In this document: positions 40,001-49,582 of the stretch, in pieces
Layout of the letters: every line of letters starts with the position of its first letter
How positions within the stretch are numbered: the stretch's first letter is position 1
Assembly (NCBI RefSeq): GCF_016808095.1
Contig: NC_068971.1
Coordinates: forward strand, 12,536,501 to 12,600,500
Direction: 5' to 3'
DNA: 64,000 bases
From: Vigna angularis
Lineage: Eukaryota; Streptophyta; Magnoliopsida; Fabales; Fabaceae
Notes under the pieces: generated by a model
What the model saw: the letters and a program-made list of their open reading frames with translations, nothing else
What the model was told of the DNA's origin: nothing
Database searches by the model: none
Translations under genes and position numbers: made by a program

Positions 40001-43000
40001 TTCACATCAACCAATGTCATGTACAACCAGTAACTGGGAGCATAATCCCCCTCCACAGGATCAAGGTTCCTGTCTATACAATTGATATCAAAAATTCTGT
40101 CTACCAGACCCCCTTGCCTTCTTATAAAGGCAGCCCACTTCTAACTACCCAACAACAATTAATTCCTAAACTGAACAATTAATTCTTCAACTGTTTTCTC
40201 TCTCCTGCACACCTATTACCCATTATAACCTATCATATTAAATCCTATCATTACACGCTGCTGCAAAACAACCTTGTCCTCAAGGTTGGTACAGTAATGC
40301 TTGTTCCCATGGCTCATCTTCATCATAGGAAGGGAACCCACTGGCTGCTGCCTCCAATTCAGGTCTCGAGGCTTGGGTGGTGGTCTATATGAAAGAATTG
40401 TTGACTCCTTTACGAGTTGCTTTTTTCCAGAATTCCCATGGACCCTATGATTCTTCTATATTGCCTTTTGACCTGGTGACCACTTACATGGGCCTGGATT
40501 TTAACTCTTTTCTGATGAATGATCAAGAATTCTTTTCTCTTCTTCCACCCCCAAAACCTTTTTTGTATTTTTATAGCAGCAGTACTGGCGAAGCCCTCTC
40601 CTTGCCCAAATTTGTTCATCCTAGAAGCTAAAAAGGAAAGAACTTGTTGATCTGACCATCCAATTCCTTCATCATCATCATGTTGAGTTAACTGTTTCCT
40701 CTGAATGTTAAATTGCAGCCCTGCAAAGAAATATCTCTGCCATTGGTCTTCTAGTGTTTTATATGTTTGTGACAACCATATTTTTTCCCCATTCAAGACA
40801 GCTGCATCTTCTACTTTATTTCCAGCCATCATAGTCACCCTGTTCCCACCATATTTTGCTTTCTTTCCTCTGTCTTCACCCTTCTTCATTGTTTTATCAT
40901 ACACATCACAACCTACCCCACTATCTCTCCTAGAAACGACAACTTCTGCCACTTCCTGGGCAGCAACACAAACAATGCCTCCATCACAGTTTTTGTCTTC
41001 TGCACTGATATCTCTTTCTCTTTCCTTCCTAGAAAGAGCATCTTTTGCCACTTCCTGGGCAGTAACACCAACAACTTTCTCATCAGCAGCTTCGGTGATT
41101 TTTGCAGTTTGGCCTAACTTTTCAAAAACAAAACCTCTATCTCTTTCTCCAAACCCCATTATCAATGCCTCTTTTAGCCCTTTCCAAGAAAGGTTCTTGG
41201 TTTTATTTTTCCAGGCCCTGAACCAATAAATTGTGCCTCCCTCCATGCAGCTGTAAGCCAACCTGAGCCTCTCCTTCTCTGTGATATTTTGGGTGTCAAA
41301 AAACTTCTCAACTTGAGAGATCCATCCCAACGGGTCCAACCCCTCAAACCTGGGCAATTCTACCCACTGCCTCCAATTCTGCTGCCCTTTGCCCCTGTCT
41401 TCCTCCTGCTCTTCCTCTGAACCATCTTTCTTTCCTCTCATGATAGCTTTCTCACTTCTTTCTGAGCCCATTATGTGAATCTTGATTTCCTGCAACATTT
41501 CTTTTATTTCTTGGATATCTCTCCTCCATTCTGCCATCCCCATTTTCTGTTCACTGACCCTTCTCTCCAAGGTATTGTCTCTTCCTTCCATGCTTCCACC
41601 CTTTCTTGATCACTTCTTGATCCCTTCTTGATTCGGCAGTCCCCTCCTAAGCGGAGCAGCTTCTTGATCCTTCACCCCCACTTTGATCCGGCAGGTCGGA
41701 CCAAATTGTTAGGTTTCTGGGTATGAAACCTAACTGTCTCACAACACACACTCACACAATAGCACCCAAATGGTAAGAAAAGAATGAAAATATGTATTCA
41801 CATCAACCAATGTCATGTACAACCAGTAACTGGGAGCATAATCCCCCTCCACAGGATCAAGGTTCCTGTCTATACAATTGATATCAAAAACTCTGTCTAC
41901 CAGACCCCCCCTTGCCTTCTTATAAAGGCAGCCCACTTCTAACTACCCAACAACAATTAATTCCTAAACTGAACAATTAATTCTTCAACTGTTTTCTCTT
42001 TCCTGCACACCTATTACCCATTATAACCTATCATATTAAATCCTATCATTTATGCTCCCAATTATCTTTGTTTACTTTTGTTTATTCAGAGAATTCTATT
42101 ACCTTTAATAAGAGAAATTCATTCTTTCATTAATGTGATCATGGTTAATTAGGTGTCTTACTCAGATACCTAACATATGTTGTGACAAGAGTAAAAATGA
42201 CAGCAAAAGTAAATGCTTTCTAAATATGGAAGACAAACAAGGTCAGTCCATCTCTGAAAAGCTACAGCTGTAAGAACATATTTTTGTCAAGAAGTCGAGG
42301 GAAGCCTACCAAATAACTTAGTCTCTTGAAAAGTAACAGTAACAAAGATATCTTTTCCCCTTATCCATCACAATGAAGAGTTAAGCTAAACAGTATCCGT
42401 CATATACACAGTTCAGCTGCGCTTAGGGGAGACAAGCTAGTATTCTTAGCCACTCTGAGGAAATCCGTGGCAAAATTGAGTCCAAATCATTTTAATGCAA
42501 TGTCTGTTGTAGAAAATCACAAATAACTTATCCGTTATGCATTCAACATAAATCTAACAATACAAGGGTATTCAGGCACCAAATGCAAACACATTTGAGT
42601 GGTCCGTCCCATAGTGCATCATCATACCTGATCTAACATGATGAGCAACGGACTTTTGACGAAACCTTCATCATTATAAAATCTATCTGCCTTGCCCTTA
42701 TCTTTTCTCTCTGATTTGCTGTATATTTGGAAGGTGGAGAAGGGGAGAACTAAAATGAAAATGATGGAAGGTCCATCTCCTCCTTCATAATCCTAACAAC
42801 ATCCTCAATATCTGGCTGCAGCTCTGGAAGCAAGTGAATTCCAAGTTGATAAGCATGCTTGCTTGGTCCTTCTTGTAATCTTCTTTCAAGTTCATGTGCT
42901 AGTTCTATAATGCTGCAGATCGAACCCAATGTTTAAACCAACTTATTAAGTTAGCTTTCTCTAGTATTGTGGGTGATGCAAGAATATGTTTTAGTCTCCC

Positions 43001-46000
43001 ACCTAACACAATGACGTGGACCTTAACACACAATTATAAGAATTAAAACTCCAAAACTATACATATCTCCCATCATATTTTGGTGCCACATAACTCAGTG
43101 TGTCTCTCTCATGCTAGTTGTTCTGCCGAGCTTGTGGCTGAAAAGATCTGTACTTCTCCTGTCACTTTCCAATGTAATGAATACTTTCTTCTTCGAATCT
43201 CTTTTGTAGCTGAACTCCCCATCATGATCACGCTCATTATCACCCTTGATAGAGAGACAAATGTCGCCAGTATCAATTTACTGAAGTGTTGGGATTGAAG
43301 TTGAAAACAGATCCACTAGAACCATACTCAAGCCCACATGTTATAGAGATTAAGTTTTGTATGATTCTTAGTTTGTTATTTTTGTTTTAGATAGGCATTC
43401 AGTTATTCTGTTCCTTCTTTAACGGGTGATACTTGATGTATTGAACTATTATATAAGCCTTGAACCGACATGACAGGTAGAGAAAAATATCAATAATGAC
43501 ACGTAGAGACAAATATCAATAAATTTCAATTCTGTTTTTGGAGCTTCCTTACAACCCTCCTCTCCACACTTGTTATGTCTGCAAAGTTTAAACCTTGTAC
43601 CCAAATAAGAAAATGGAGCACTACCAAGCCTTTCTTGAACTTAGTATGTCCTACATTTGGGTGTAATAGTAGCATGGTCTTTTATCATTGGGACTTGAAT
43701 TTTCTGTTGTTTTCTCATGAACACTGTTCTTTCCATCATCCCAATCAGTGTTTGATGGACAAATATGACTCCCTATCCACTCTATAACATAGTCTGTACT
43801 ACGTAATTTTTTTACTTCCATCTATTCTCAACCACTAGTTCACATAGGGACTACTACAAGCTTCTGCTTGGCATATACAGTTGGAAACTAAAACAAAATC
43901 TTAGTAAATGGGTTTACACCAACTCAATCTCACAAAATTGGCTTGTAAAGTGAGAATTGTACTCCACTTATATATTATAATTCAACCTTATTCCTAGTTG
44001 ATGTTGGATCTTCAACACACCTTTCATGTTGAAGAATACAAATCTTGAGCATGAGATTAAATATTTATGAGTGATCTACCAGGTGTTTGATAACACCATA
44101 ATAACCCAAAGAACTTGGCTAGGATAGCCTAAATGACTCTAATACCATCTTAGTAAGTGAGCTTTTGTGTAATTCAGCCTCACGAAACCAACTTATAAGT
44201 TGAGAATTGCATCTAACTTATATATTATAATTCAGCCTTATTATTAGTTCATATGAGATCTCCAATATCTACTCATATGACAATTTCTACATTGTAACCA
44301 AAAAGGGGCACAAATTTTTTTGACCTTAATCCTCTGAGAATCTGAAGCTCGTTTTGGGGCTCTATTTGAATACGAAGACAACATGTTTAATTGCAACCAA
44401 GTTGCCATCTTTAAGTATTTGGTTGGGATCCAAGTTGCTTTTGATTAAAGAGGTGGTTTTGAAGTAAAATGATTGGTTTGGATCACTTAGATGAGGAAGG
44501 GAAAAGGAAAGGGATACTACATACAACTGAAAGTATGATACTGTTTGTACTTGGGGGATCTTTACATTATTGTTATTATTAGGCATTACTAATGTTGGTT
44601 GAATTGTCGAAACATGAAGATGGGATGTGTTACGACCTAAGGTAGGGGTAATAATAAGGGTTAGAAAGTATATGAGCAGAGAGAATATTTAGTATAAGTT
44701 AATTAGAGTAAATAAATATAATATAAGTTAATTAGAGTAAATAAATATAGTATAAGTTAATTAGAGTAAATAAATATATATTTAGGGAAATATTCAATAT
44801 AAGATATTTATAATTAAGGATATGTGCTAAGATAATATACGGAGAGATATTTATATTAAATATAGAGATATTTATATTAAATATAGAGATATTTATATAA
44901 ATTATTGAATATTAAATATAGGGATATTTATATCAAATGCAGATATATTCTAGAGGAATATTTAATAAGAGATGGGCGGGAAATAATTAATATAAATAAG
45001 GTTAGAGTCCAGGGTTAAAGACAGGCTTTTGATTATTGAGTTTTGTGACAGACATTATTGTCTTGTGAGGGAGGTTATGCTCTCAAAGTAATTGAAGGAG
45101 GTTATGCTCCCAATTATTGTTTATCCTTGTTTATTCAGATATTACCATCAATAAAAGAGATTCATTCATCCAATATTATTCGTTTATTGTTCTATTCCGT
45201 GTGAGAGAGAGTGAAAGGTTGTATTTGGCTAGTTTACGTACTCAGGTACGTAACAATTGGTCCGACCTGCCGGATCCTAATAGAGACGAGTGAAAGACAT
45301 CATGGAGGGAAGAATAAATGCAGTTGAAGGGAAACTGGAGAGCATGGAGCAGAGAATAAAGAACATGGAGTTCTCCCTAAGGAGGTTGAAGGCAGAGTTG
45401 AGTGGAATACGCCATGAAGTCCAAGCTCCAAATGGGAAGGGACTGCTGGAACCAAACGATAGTGGACTAACGGATCCAAACGTGAGCGAACGGCCAGAAC
45501 CGAACGATAGCAGACTGCTGGATCCGAACGTGAAAGAACGGACGGAACCTATAGAGAGAGGACTTACCGAGCCAAACGGGAGGAGACGGCCAGAACCGAG
45601 CGTGAGAAAACTACCTGAACCAAACGGTCTAGTATTGGAAGGAAGGATGAAGGCTTTGGAAGGAAGGGCAAATGGAAGAATCAATACCCTGGAGAGAACA
45701 ATGGAGTCTGTGAAGAGATGGGCCGACAAAAAGAACAGGGGGCTTGCAGTGTTTGGTACACTGGCAGAAGGAAGAGCGCGACGTGAAGTACTGAAAGACA
45801 TTGAAAACCATTCCCTCAGGGCTTATGATTTAGGAGAAGTGGTAACCAGAATGCTGGATGAAGAATGGAAGACATTAGAGAAGGTTTTACCACCACCCGA
45901 ACCTCCAGACATGAATTGATGAGGAGCCATGAGGTCCAGCTCCCTGTTTCCAACCTTGAGGACAAGGTTGTTTTGCAGCGGGGTGTAATGTTACGACCTA

Positions 46001-49000
46001 AGGTAGGGGTAATAATAAGGGTTAGAAAGTATATGAGCAGAGAGAATATTTAGTATAAGTTAATTAGAGTAAATAAATATAATATAAGTTAATTAGAGTA
46101 AATAAATATAGTATAAGTTAATTAGAGTAAATAAATATATATTTAGGGAAATATTCAATATAAGATATTTATAATTAAGGATATGTGCTAAGATAATATA
46201 CGGAGAGATATTTATATTAAATATAGAGATATTTATATTAAATATAGAGATATTTATATTAAATATAGAGATATTTATATAAATTATTGAATATTAAATA
46301 TAGGGATATTTATATCAAATGCAGATATATTCTAGAGGAATATTTAATAAGAGATGGGCGGGAAATAATTAATATAAATAAGGTTAGAGTCCAGGGTTAA
46401 AGACAGGCTTTTGATTATTGAGTTTTGTGACAGACATTATTGTCTTGTGAGGGAGGTTATGCTCTCAAAGTAATTGAAGGAGGTTATGCTCCCAATTATT
46501 GTTTATCCTTGTTTATTCAGATATTACCATCAATAAAAGAGATTCATTCATCTAATATTATTCGTTTATTGTTCTATTCCGTGTGAGAGAGAGTGAAAGG
46601 TTGTATTTGGCTAGTTTACGTACTCAGGTACGTAACAGGATGAGACTTGAGAGGTTTTCTTTAATGTGCTGTTATTTTGTCTCATGCCATTACTACGCCA
46701 CATGCACTTTAGGCTAGTCACATGCAGATTGCAATGGCATTAGACCCATCTTTCATTGTAGTGTAGTTGCTATAAACAGATGATAGGTACAGTTCAGTGG
46801 TTAGAATTTGATTTGATCACTTTGCTGCTCTCAACTTAGTCTCTTTATGATAAATTGGCAACGCAAAGTTTAGCATCTTAAGAGGGTGAAGCTTCGGTTT
46901 GTTTTTTTGCCTAGTGAAACCCAATTCTTGTTTTCAAAAGATAATCCTGTCGAAACTTGTTAGTTTTGGAAGTTTTATAGAATGGTGATATGTTTGCCTT
47001 CTATTGCTTGTTGCTGTGCCTGCAGGCAAAGATAACTTGACAACTTTAGCAGTGGAGGCAGCTAGGAAAGCACTTGAGATGGCAAAGGTAGACTCTGATG
47101 ATCTTGACCTAATATTGATGTGCACATCAACGCCAGAGGATCTTTTTGGTAGTGCTCCACAGGTAGGAGTTAAAATGTATTGTGTTGAGAATAATTCTTT
47201 ACATTCTGCTGTCATCTTTATCCTTTTGTTCGTAATTTCTATGTGTGTGTGTGTATACATTGGCACATGTTAAGCGATTAGTGGCATATTTGAGCAATTA
47301 TGATGCTGCAAAATTGTTACGGAAATGATTATAGCTTATTATTGTCTCGTCTCTCCAAGATTGGGTATCTTCTTTTCATTTATGGAACCTCTCCTATAAT
47401 TTTATTGTCGTTACAACTTGCAGATTTCAAAACAACTTGGCTGCAAAACAAATCCATTGTCTTATGACATTACAGCTGCATGTAGTGGATTTGTGTTGGG
47501 TTTAATATCAGCTGCTTGTCACATTAGGGGTATGAATTGGTTATTTTTGTTGGCTTAATAATTCCCAAATATGGTGAAAATAACCATTGCCCTTTATTGT
47601 GTGAATGTAGGAGGTGGATTTAATAATGTTCTAGTTATTGGAGCAGACGCTCTTTCGCGATATGTTGATTGGACTGACAGAGGGACTTGTATTCTTTTTG
47701 GGGATGCTGCTGGTGCTGTACTATTACAGGTAATTGTATATCTTCGTGGCATTTTCGAAAGCTGTGGCAAATGTCACTTAGAAATTTGGATCTTGTTTCT
47801 TGGTTATTACACTTAACATTGTTGGTTATGTTTGTCTTATCTTTATTTAAGATAAAGACTAGTTTTTAGAATCATTTTAAAATTTAAGAAGATAAGCAAA
47901 TTGTTGTCCTCATCATTGAAACAACAGTTCAAAATTGCAAATTGTTTGTCTTATCTATATTTGAGATACAGGCTACTTTTTAGAATCTTTTTAAAATTTA
48001 AAAGGATGGAGATAAGCAAGTTGTTGTCCTCATCATTGAAACAACAGTTCAAAATTGCAAATACAATATTAGATAATTTTCTGAAGAGAAGTCTGCTGTC
48101 CTAAATCCTCTCCAGATTTTATTGTTGCTTTTAAGAAGGACAATGAACTGATGCTTTTTTATTCATCAAGAAGTCATTTATAGCTAAGGGATATAAATTG
48201 ATGCCTTAACTCTGGTCCATCATTACATTGCAGGGCTGCAACGCTGAAGAAGATGGTTTATTTGGTTTTGATTTGCATAGTGATGGCAATGGCCAGAGGT
48301 TTGTGCTTCTCTCATTACTCAAAAGATTTTTTCTCTTCCTCTAAGCTATGTAATTAAGCACAAACCCTTCCTTGGTATAGGCACTTGAATGCTGCCATTA
48401 GAGAAAACGAGTCAGATAATGCATTGGATTCAAACGGTTCTGTGCTTGGCTTTCCTCCTAAGTCATCCTCATATTCATGCATTCAAATGAACGGCAAAGA
48501 GGTCTTTCGCTTTGCCGTGCGATGTGTACCACAGTCAATTGAATCTGCCCTTGAAAAGGCTGGCCTGCCTGCATCTAGCATCGATTGGCTAGTTCTCCAT
48601 CAGGTACGCTGAAATGATCTATAAAATAAAAAGTTAAAATATGTTTTTAATCTTTAAGCTCCGGTTCACTTGAATGGATTTAAGGGAGAGTGATCGAAAG
48701 AATTTGAAAAGATTTGAAGTTAAATTTTTTGTTGTTTATTTGAGTGAATTTTGGAAGTAAGTGAGAGTGAATTTGGAAGTAAAGTTTGGGAAAATTAGTG
48801 TAGAATTTGATTAATGTGACATATTAAAAAAATTTACTTCCAAATCCACTCTCACTTACTTTCAAAATCCACTCAAATAAATAACAAAAAATTTACCTTC
48901 AAATCCTCTCAAATTCATTCAATTACATTTCTCCAAATCCATTCAAGTGAGCAAGGACTAAAGTTTGATGCCAAATTGAAATTTGGCGATATATTTTGGT

Positions 49001-49582
49001 TGGTCTCAAATGTGTTTAATGCTAATATTTGAGTTATTTATTTTGTTTGAATGGTTCCCATTTTAATGTAAATTGAAAAACACATTTGAAACACGTTAAA
49101 AGAAATTTAATTGGGTTAAAATGAGTATATTTATTTATTTTTAAAGTTTCATATCAAAATGTATCAGTTTTGGAGAGAAAAAATTCTAATTTCATGTAGA
49201 AGGTGAGGAATTAAAAACATATATAAGCTTAAAATAAAATTCAAGGATGTTATTAGTGTACTTATTTGGAATGTAGTTATTTGGAAATTGCATGAGACAA
49301 TATGTTGGAGAAAGATGATTTTACATTGGCTTAGGGTGGCTTACTTGATAATAAGTGCAGGCAAACCAGAGGATCATTGATGCAGTTGCGACTCGGTTAG
49401 AACTCCCCTCAGAACGGGTGATATCAAATTTGGCTAACTATGGAAACACAAGTGCAGCTTCCATTCCCTTGGCTTTAGACGAAGCAGTTCGAAGTGGTAA
49501 GGTTAAGGCAGGCCATACCATTGCGACCGCCGGCTTCGGCGCCGGTCTTACTTGGGGTTCGGCCATTGTTCGTTGGTGCTGA
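37079..49582 (+). CDS. KASIII: 3-oxoacyl-ACP synthase III (KAS III), plastid, eight exons
   Basis: Exons: 37079-37236, 37443-37591, 47026-47162, 47424-47529, 47611-47729, 48234-48298, 48381-48603 and 49361-49582. All introns are GT-AG and phases join to 392 residues. KAS III condenses acetyl-CoA with malonyl-ACP to start plastid fatty-acid synthesis. The N-terminus ([20 protein letters not shown]) is a chloroplast transit peptide. Exon 2 has the N-terminal thiolase fold (GCGSAVP, DTSDEWI, RTGI). The catalytic Cys is in ITAACSGF (exon 4). The His is at the exon 7/8 junction (LVLHQ|ANQRI). The Asn is in NYGNTSAAS (exon 8). The protein ends [17 protein letters not shown]. Length fits plant KAS III. 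Intron 2 is 9,434 bp and packed with transposons, yet coding exons and splice sites are clean. Confidence 0.95.
38327..38714 (+). pseudogene. polyubiquitin pseudogene fragment in KAS III intron 2
   Basis: The first part reads [20 protein letters not shown] through [15 protein letters not shown], a ubiquitin from about residue 25 on. It runs into a second damaged monomer ([20 protein letters not shown]) ending HGGF-stop. The extra Phe after GG is typical of the last repeat of plant polyubiquitin. It has stops at the monomer junction and frame changes. Without introns it could be a retrocopy, but polyubiquitin coding regions usually lack introns anyway. Confidence 0.9.
38826..39107 (+). mobile_element. 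TRIM retrotransposon, copy B
   Basis: The 5' LTR remnant ends near 38862. It is followed by a degenerate tRNA-Met binding site (TGTATCAAAACC) and a short interior. A 3' LTR from 38988 begins TGTTGGAGATTTTACATCGA. It is more diverged than copy A. Confidence 0.7.
39530..39772. repeat. compound 25/15-bp minisatellite
   Basis: Two unit types alternate. The long one is GGGAAATATTTAGAGCGATA plus TTCTA (25 bp); the short one is GGGAAATATATTCTA (15 bp). I read about ten units in the order long-long-short-short-long-short-short-long-short-long. The short unit equals the long one minus an internal 10 bp. Confidence 0.9.
39911..42048 (-). mobile_element. non-autonomous LTR retrotransposon carrying a host CAMTA fragment
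   Basis: LTRs of 340 and 342 bp (39911-40250 and 41707-42048) begin TGTTAGGTTTC and end AAATCCTATCA in plus reading and are almost identical. It lies on the minus strand. A primer-binding site (TTGGTCCGACCTGCCGGATC) abuts the right LTR and fits the 3' end of tRNA-Tyr rather than tRNA-Met. The interior has one open frame (40410-41591) and no protease, RT or integrase. It sits inside a solo LTR. I see no clean target duplication. Confidence 0.85.
40410..41591 (-). CDS. gag-CAMTA fusion open frame of an LTR retrotransposon
   Basis: 393 codons without a stop. Residues 1-45 form an amphipathic coiled coil. Residues about 77-165 are a Ty3-type gag ([20 protein letters not shown], then [13 protein letters not shown]). 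A variable linker repeats TAQEVAK/AAQEVAE. From about residue 290 to 389 it matches the IQ region of plant CAMTA calmodulin-binding transcription activators: [61 protein letters not shown]. Similarity ends abruptly at GILEK. Both IQ motifs have lost the Arg of the RG pair (WG and SG). No zinc knuckle or pol. The lack of stops suggests recent capture or selection. Confidence 0.85.
   Translation of the reverse strand: MEGRDNTLERRVSEQKMGMAEWRRDIQEIKEMLQEIKIHIMGSERSEKAIMRGKKDGSEEEQEEDRGKGQQNWRQWVELPRFEGLDPLGWISQVEKFFDTQNITEKERLRLAYSCMEGGTIYWFRAWKNKTKNLSWKGLKEALIMGFGERDRGFVFEKLGQTAKITEAADEKVVGVTAQEVAKDALSRKERERDISAEDKNCDGGIVCVAAQEVAEVVVSRRDSGVGCDVYDKTMKKGEDRGKKAKYGGNRVTMMAGNKVEDAAVLNGEKIWLSQTYKTLEDQWQRYFFAGLQFNIQRKQLTQHDDDEGIGWSDQQVLSFLASRMNKFGQGEGFASTAAIKIQKRFWGWKKRKEFLIIHQKRVKIQAHVSGHQVKRQYRRIIGSMGILEKSNS
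42176..43901. other. KAS III intron 2 sequence with coding-like islands
   Basis: It lies between the solo LTR and TRIM copy C. It holds the exon-like block at 42750-42912 and a second minus-strand open island at about 43112-43280. A block from about 43288 beginning TGTTGGGATTG could be a further LTR, but I found no matching end. Confidence 0.4.
42750..42912 (-). pseudogene. exon-like gene fragment of unknown family
   Basis: On the minus strand a good acceptor (GATCTGCAG) precedes an open stretch of about 53 codons. It starts [20 protein letters not shown], continues [16 protein letters not shown] and ends with a stop at 42750. Composition and splice site look like the last exon of a real gene. 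The end vaguely resembles receptor-kinase C-termini, but I cannot name it. No upstream exon is evident, so it is probably a fragment moved here. Confidence 0.4.
43902..44267 (-). mobile_element. TRIM retrotransposon, copy C
   Basis: On the minus strand, 5' LTR 44267-44149, primer-binding site TGGTATTAGAGTCATTT at about 44148, a 115-bp interior and 3' LTR 44017-43902 beginning TGTTGAAGATCCAACATC. Both LTRs are present, unlike copies A and B. The family matches copies A and B. Confidence 0.78.
44628..45255 (+). repeat. 5' LTR of the element at 44628-46637
   Basis: 628 bp with internal tandem units (ATTAGAGTAAATAAATATA and TATAGAGATATTTATATTAA). Confidence 0.93.
45302..45919 (+). CDS. gag-like protein of the non-autonomous element
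   Basis: 205 codons from ATG 45302 ([14 protein letters not shown]); an ATG 12 bp upstream is also possible. I prefer 45302 because the sister element's protein also starts MEGR. Residues 1-40 form a coiled coil. Residues about 45-115 are a degenerate repeat of 9-10 residues built on EPND/DPNV. A second coiled coil ([16 protein letters not shown]) follows and the end is PPPEPPDMN. No zinc knuckle or RT. Immediately downstream is the purine tract and 3' LTR. Presumably mobilised by a partner element. Confidence 0.65.
   Translation: MEGRINAVEGKLESMEQRIKNMEFSLRRLKAELSGIRHEVQAPNGKGLLEPNDSGLTDPNVSERPEPNDSRLLDPNVKERTEPIERGLTEPNGRRRPEPSVRKLPEPNGLVLEGRMKALEGRANGRINTLERTMESVKRWADKKNRGLAVFGTLAEGRARREVLKDIENHSLRAYDLGEVVTRMLDEEWKTLEKVLPPPEPPDMN
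45989..46637 (+). repeat. 3' LTR of the element at 44628-46637
   Basis: 649 bp; one 21-bp unit longer than the 5' LTR. Confidence 0.93.
47829..48060. repeat. about 115-bp tandem duplication in KAS III intron 5
   Basis: Two adjacent copies (about 47829-47940 and 47941-48060). Each begins GTTTGTCTTATCT and ends AACAACAGTTCAAAATTGCAA, with about a dozen differences. Confidence 0.88.
48658..48965. mobile_element. foldback MITE-like element in KAS III intron 7
   Basis: The left arm (from 48658, GGTTCACTTGAATGGATTT) and right arm (to about 48965, AAATCCATTCAAGTGAGC) are inverted over about 130 bp each, with GAGAGTG.ATTTGGAAGTAAA pairing near the centre. The short centre and lack of coding fit a MITE. 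I cannot define the target duplication. Confidence 0.75.

Larger units (their letters stand above)
39285..42175 (+). mobile_element. solo LTR containing a minisatellite and a nested LTR element
   Basis: It starts TGTTAGGCGTTGG and ends ATACCTAACA. It resembles the LTRs of the element at 44628 (shared TATAAATA, TTTGATTATTGAGTTT, GAGGTTATGCTCC and TTCATTC segments). It is interrupted at 39911-42048 by another element; outside that insertion it is about 750 bp. Flanks (tgtaa and tatgt) do not match, so the insertion is old or rearranged. The left part has GC-rich AACGGTGG-type subrepeats (about 39320-39480). Confidence 0.65.
44628..46637 (+). mobile_element. non-autonomous LTR retrotransposon, young, perfect target duplication
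   Basis: LTRs 44628-45255 and 45989-46637 (TGTTACGACC to GTACGTAACA) are almost identical. The second has one more 21-bp ATATAGAGATATTTATATTAA-type unit. Flanks ggatg (44623-44627 and 46638-46642) match exactly. The primer-binding site TTGGTCCGACCTGCCGGATC starts at 45257, as in the element at 39911. A purine-rich tract (GCAGCGGGGTG) precedes the 3' LTR. The interior has one gag-like frame only. Lies in KAS III intron 2, same strand as the gene. Confidence 0.92.

Noticed and set aside
45277..45801. 174-codon minus-strand frame opposite the gag-like gene
   Set aside because: Ser/Phe/Gly-rich mirror of the plus-strand repeats; the LTR, primer site and purine tract fix the coding strand as plus.
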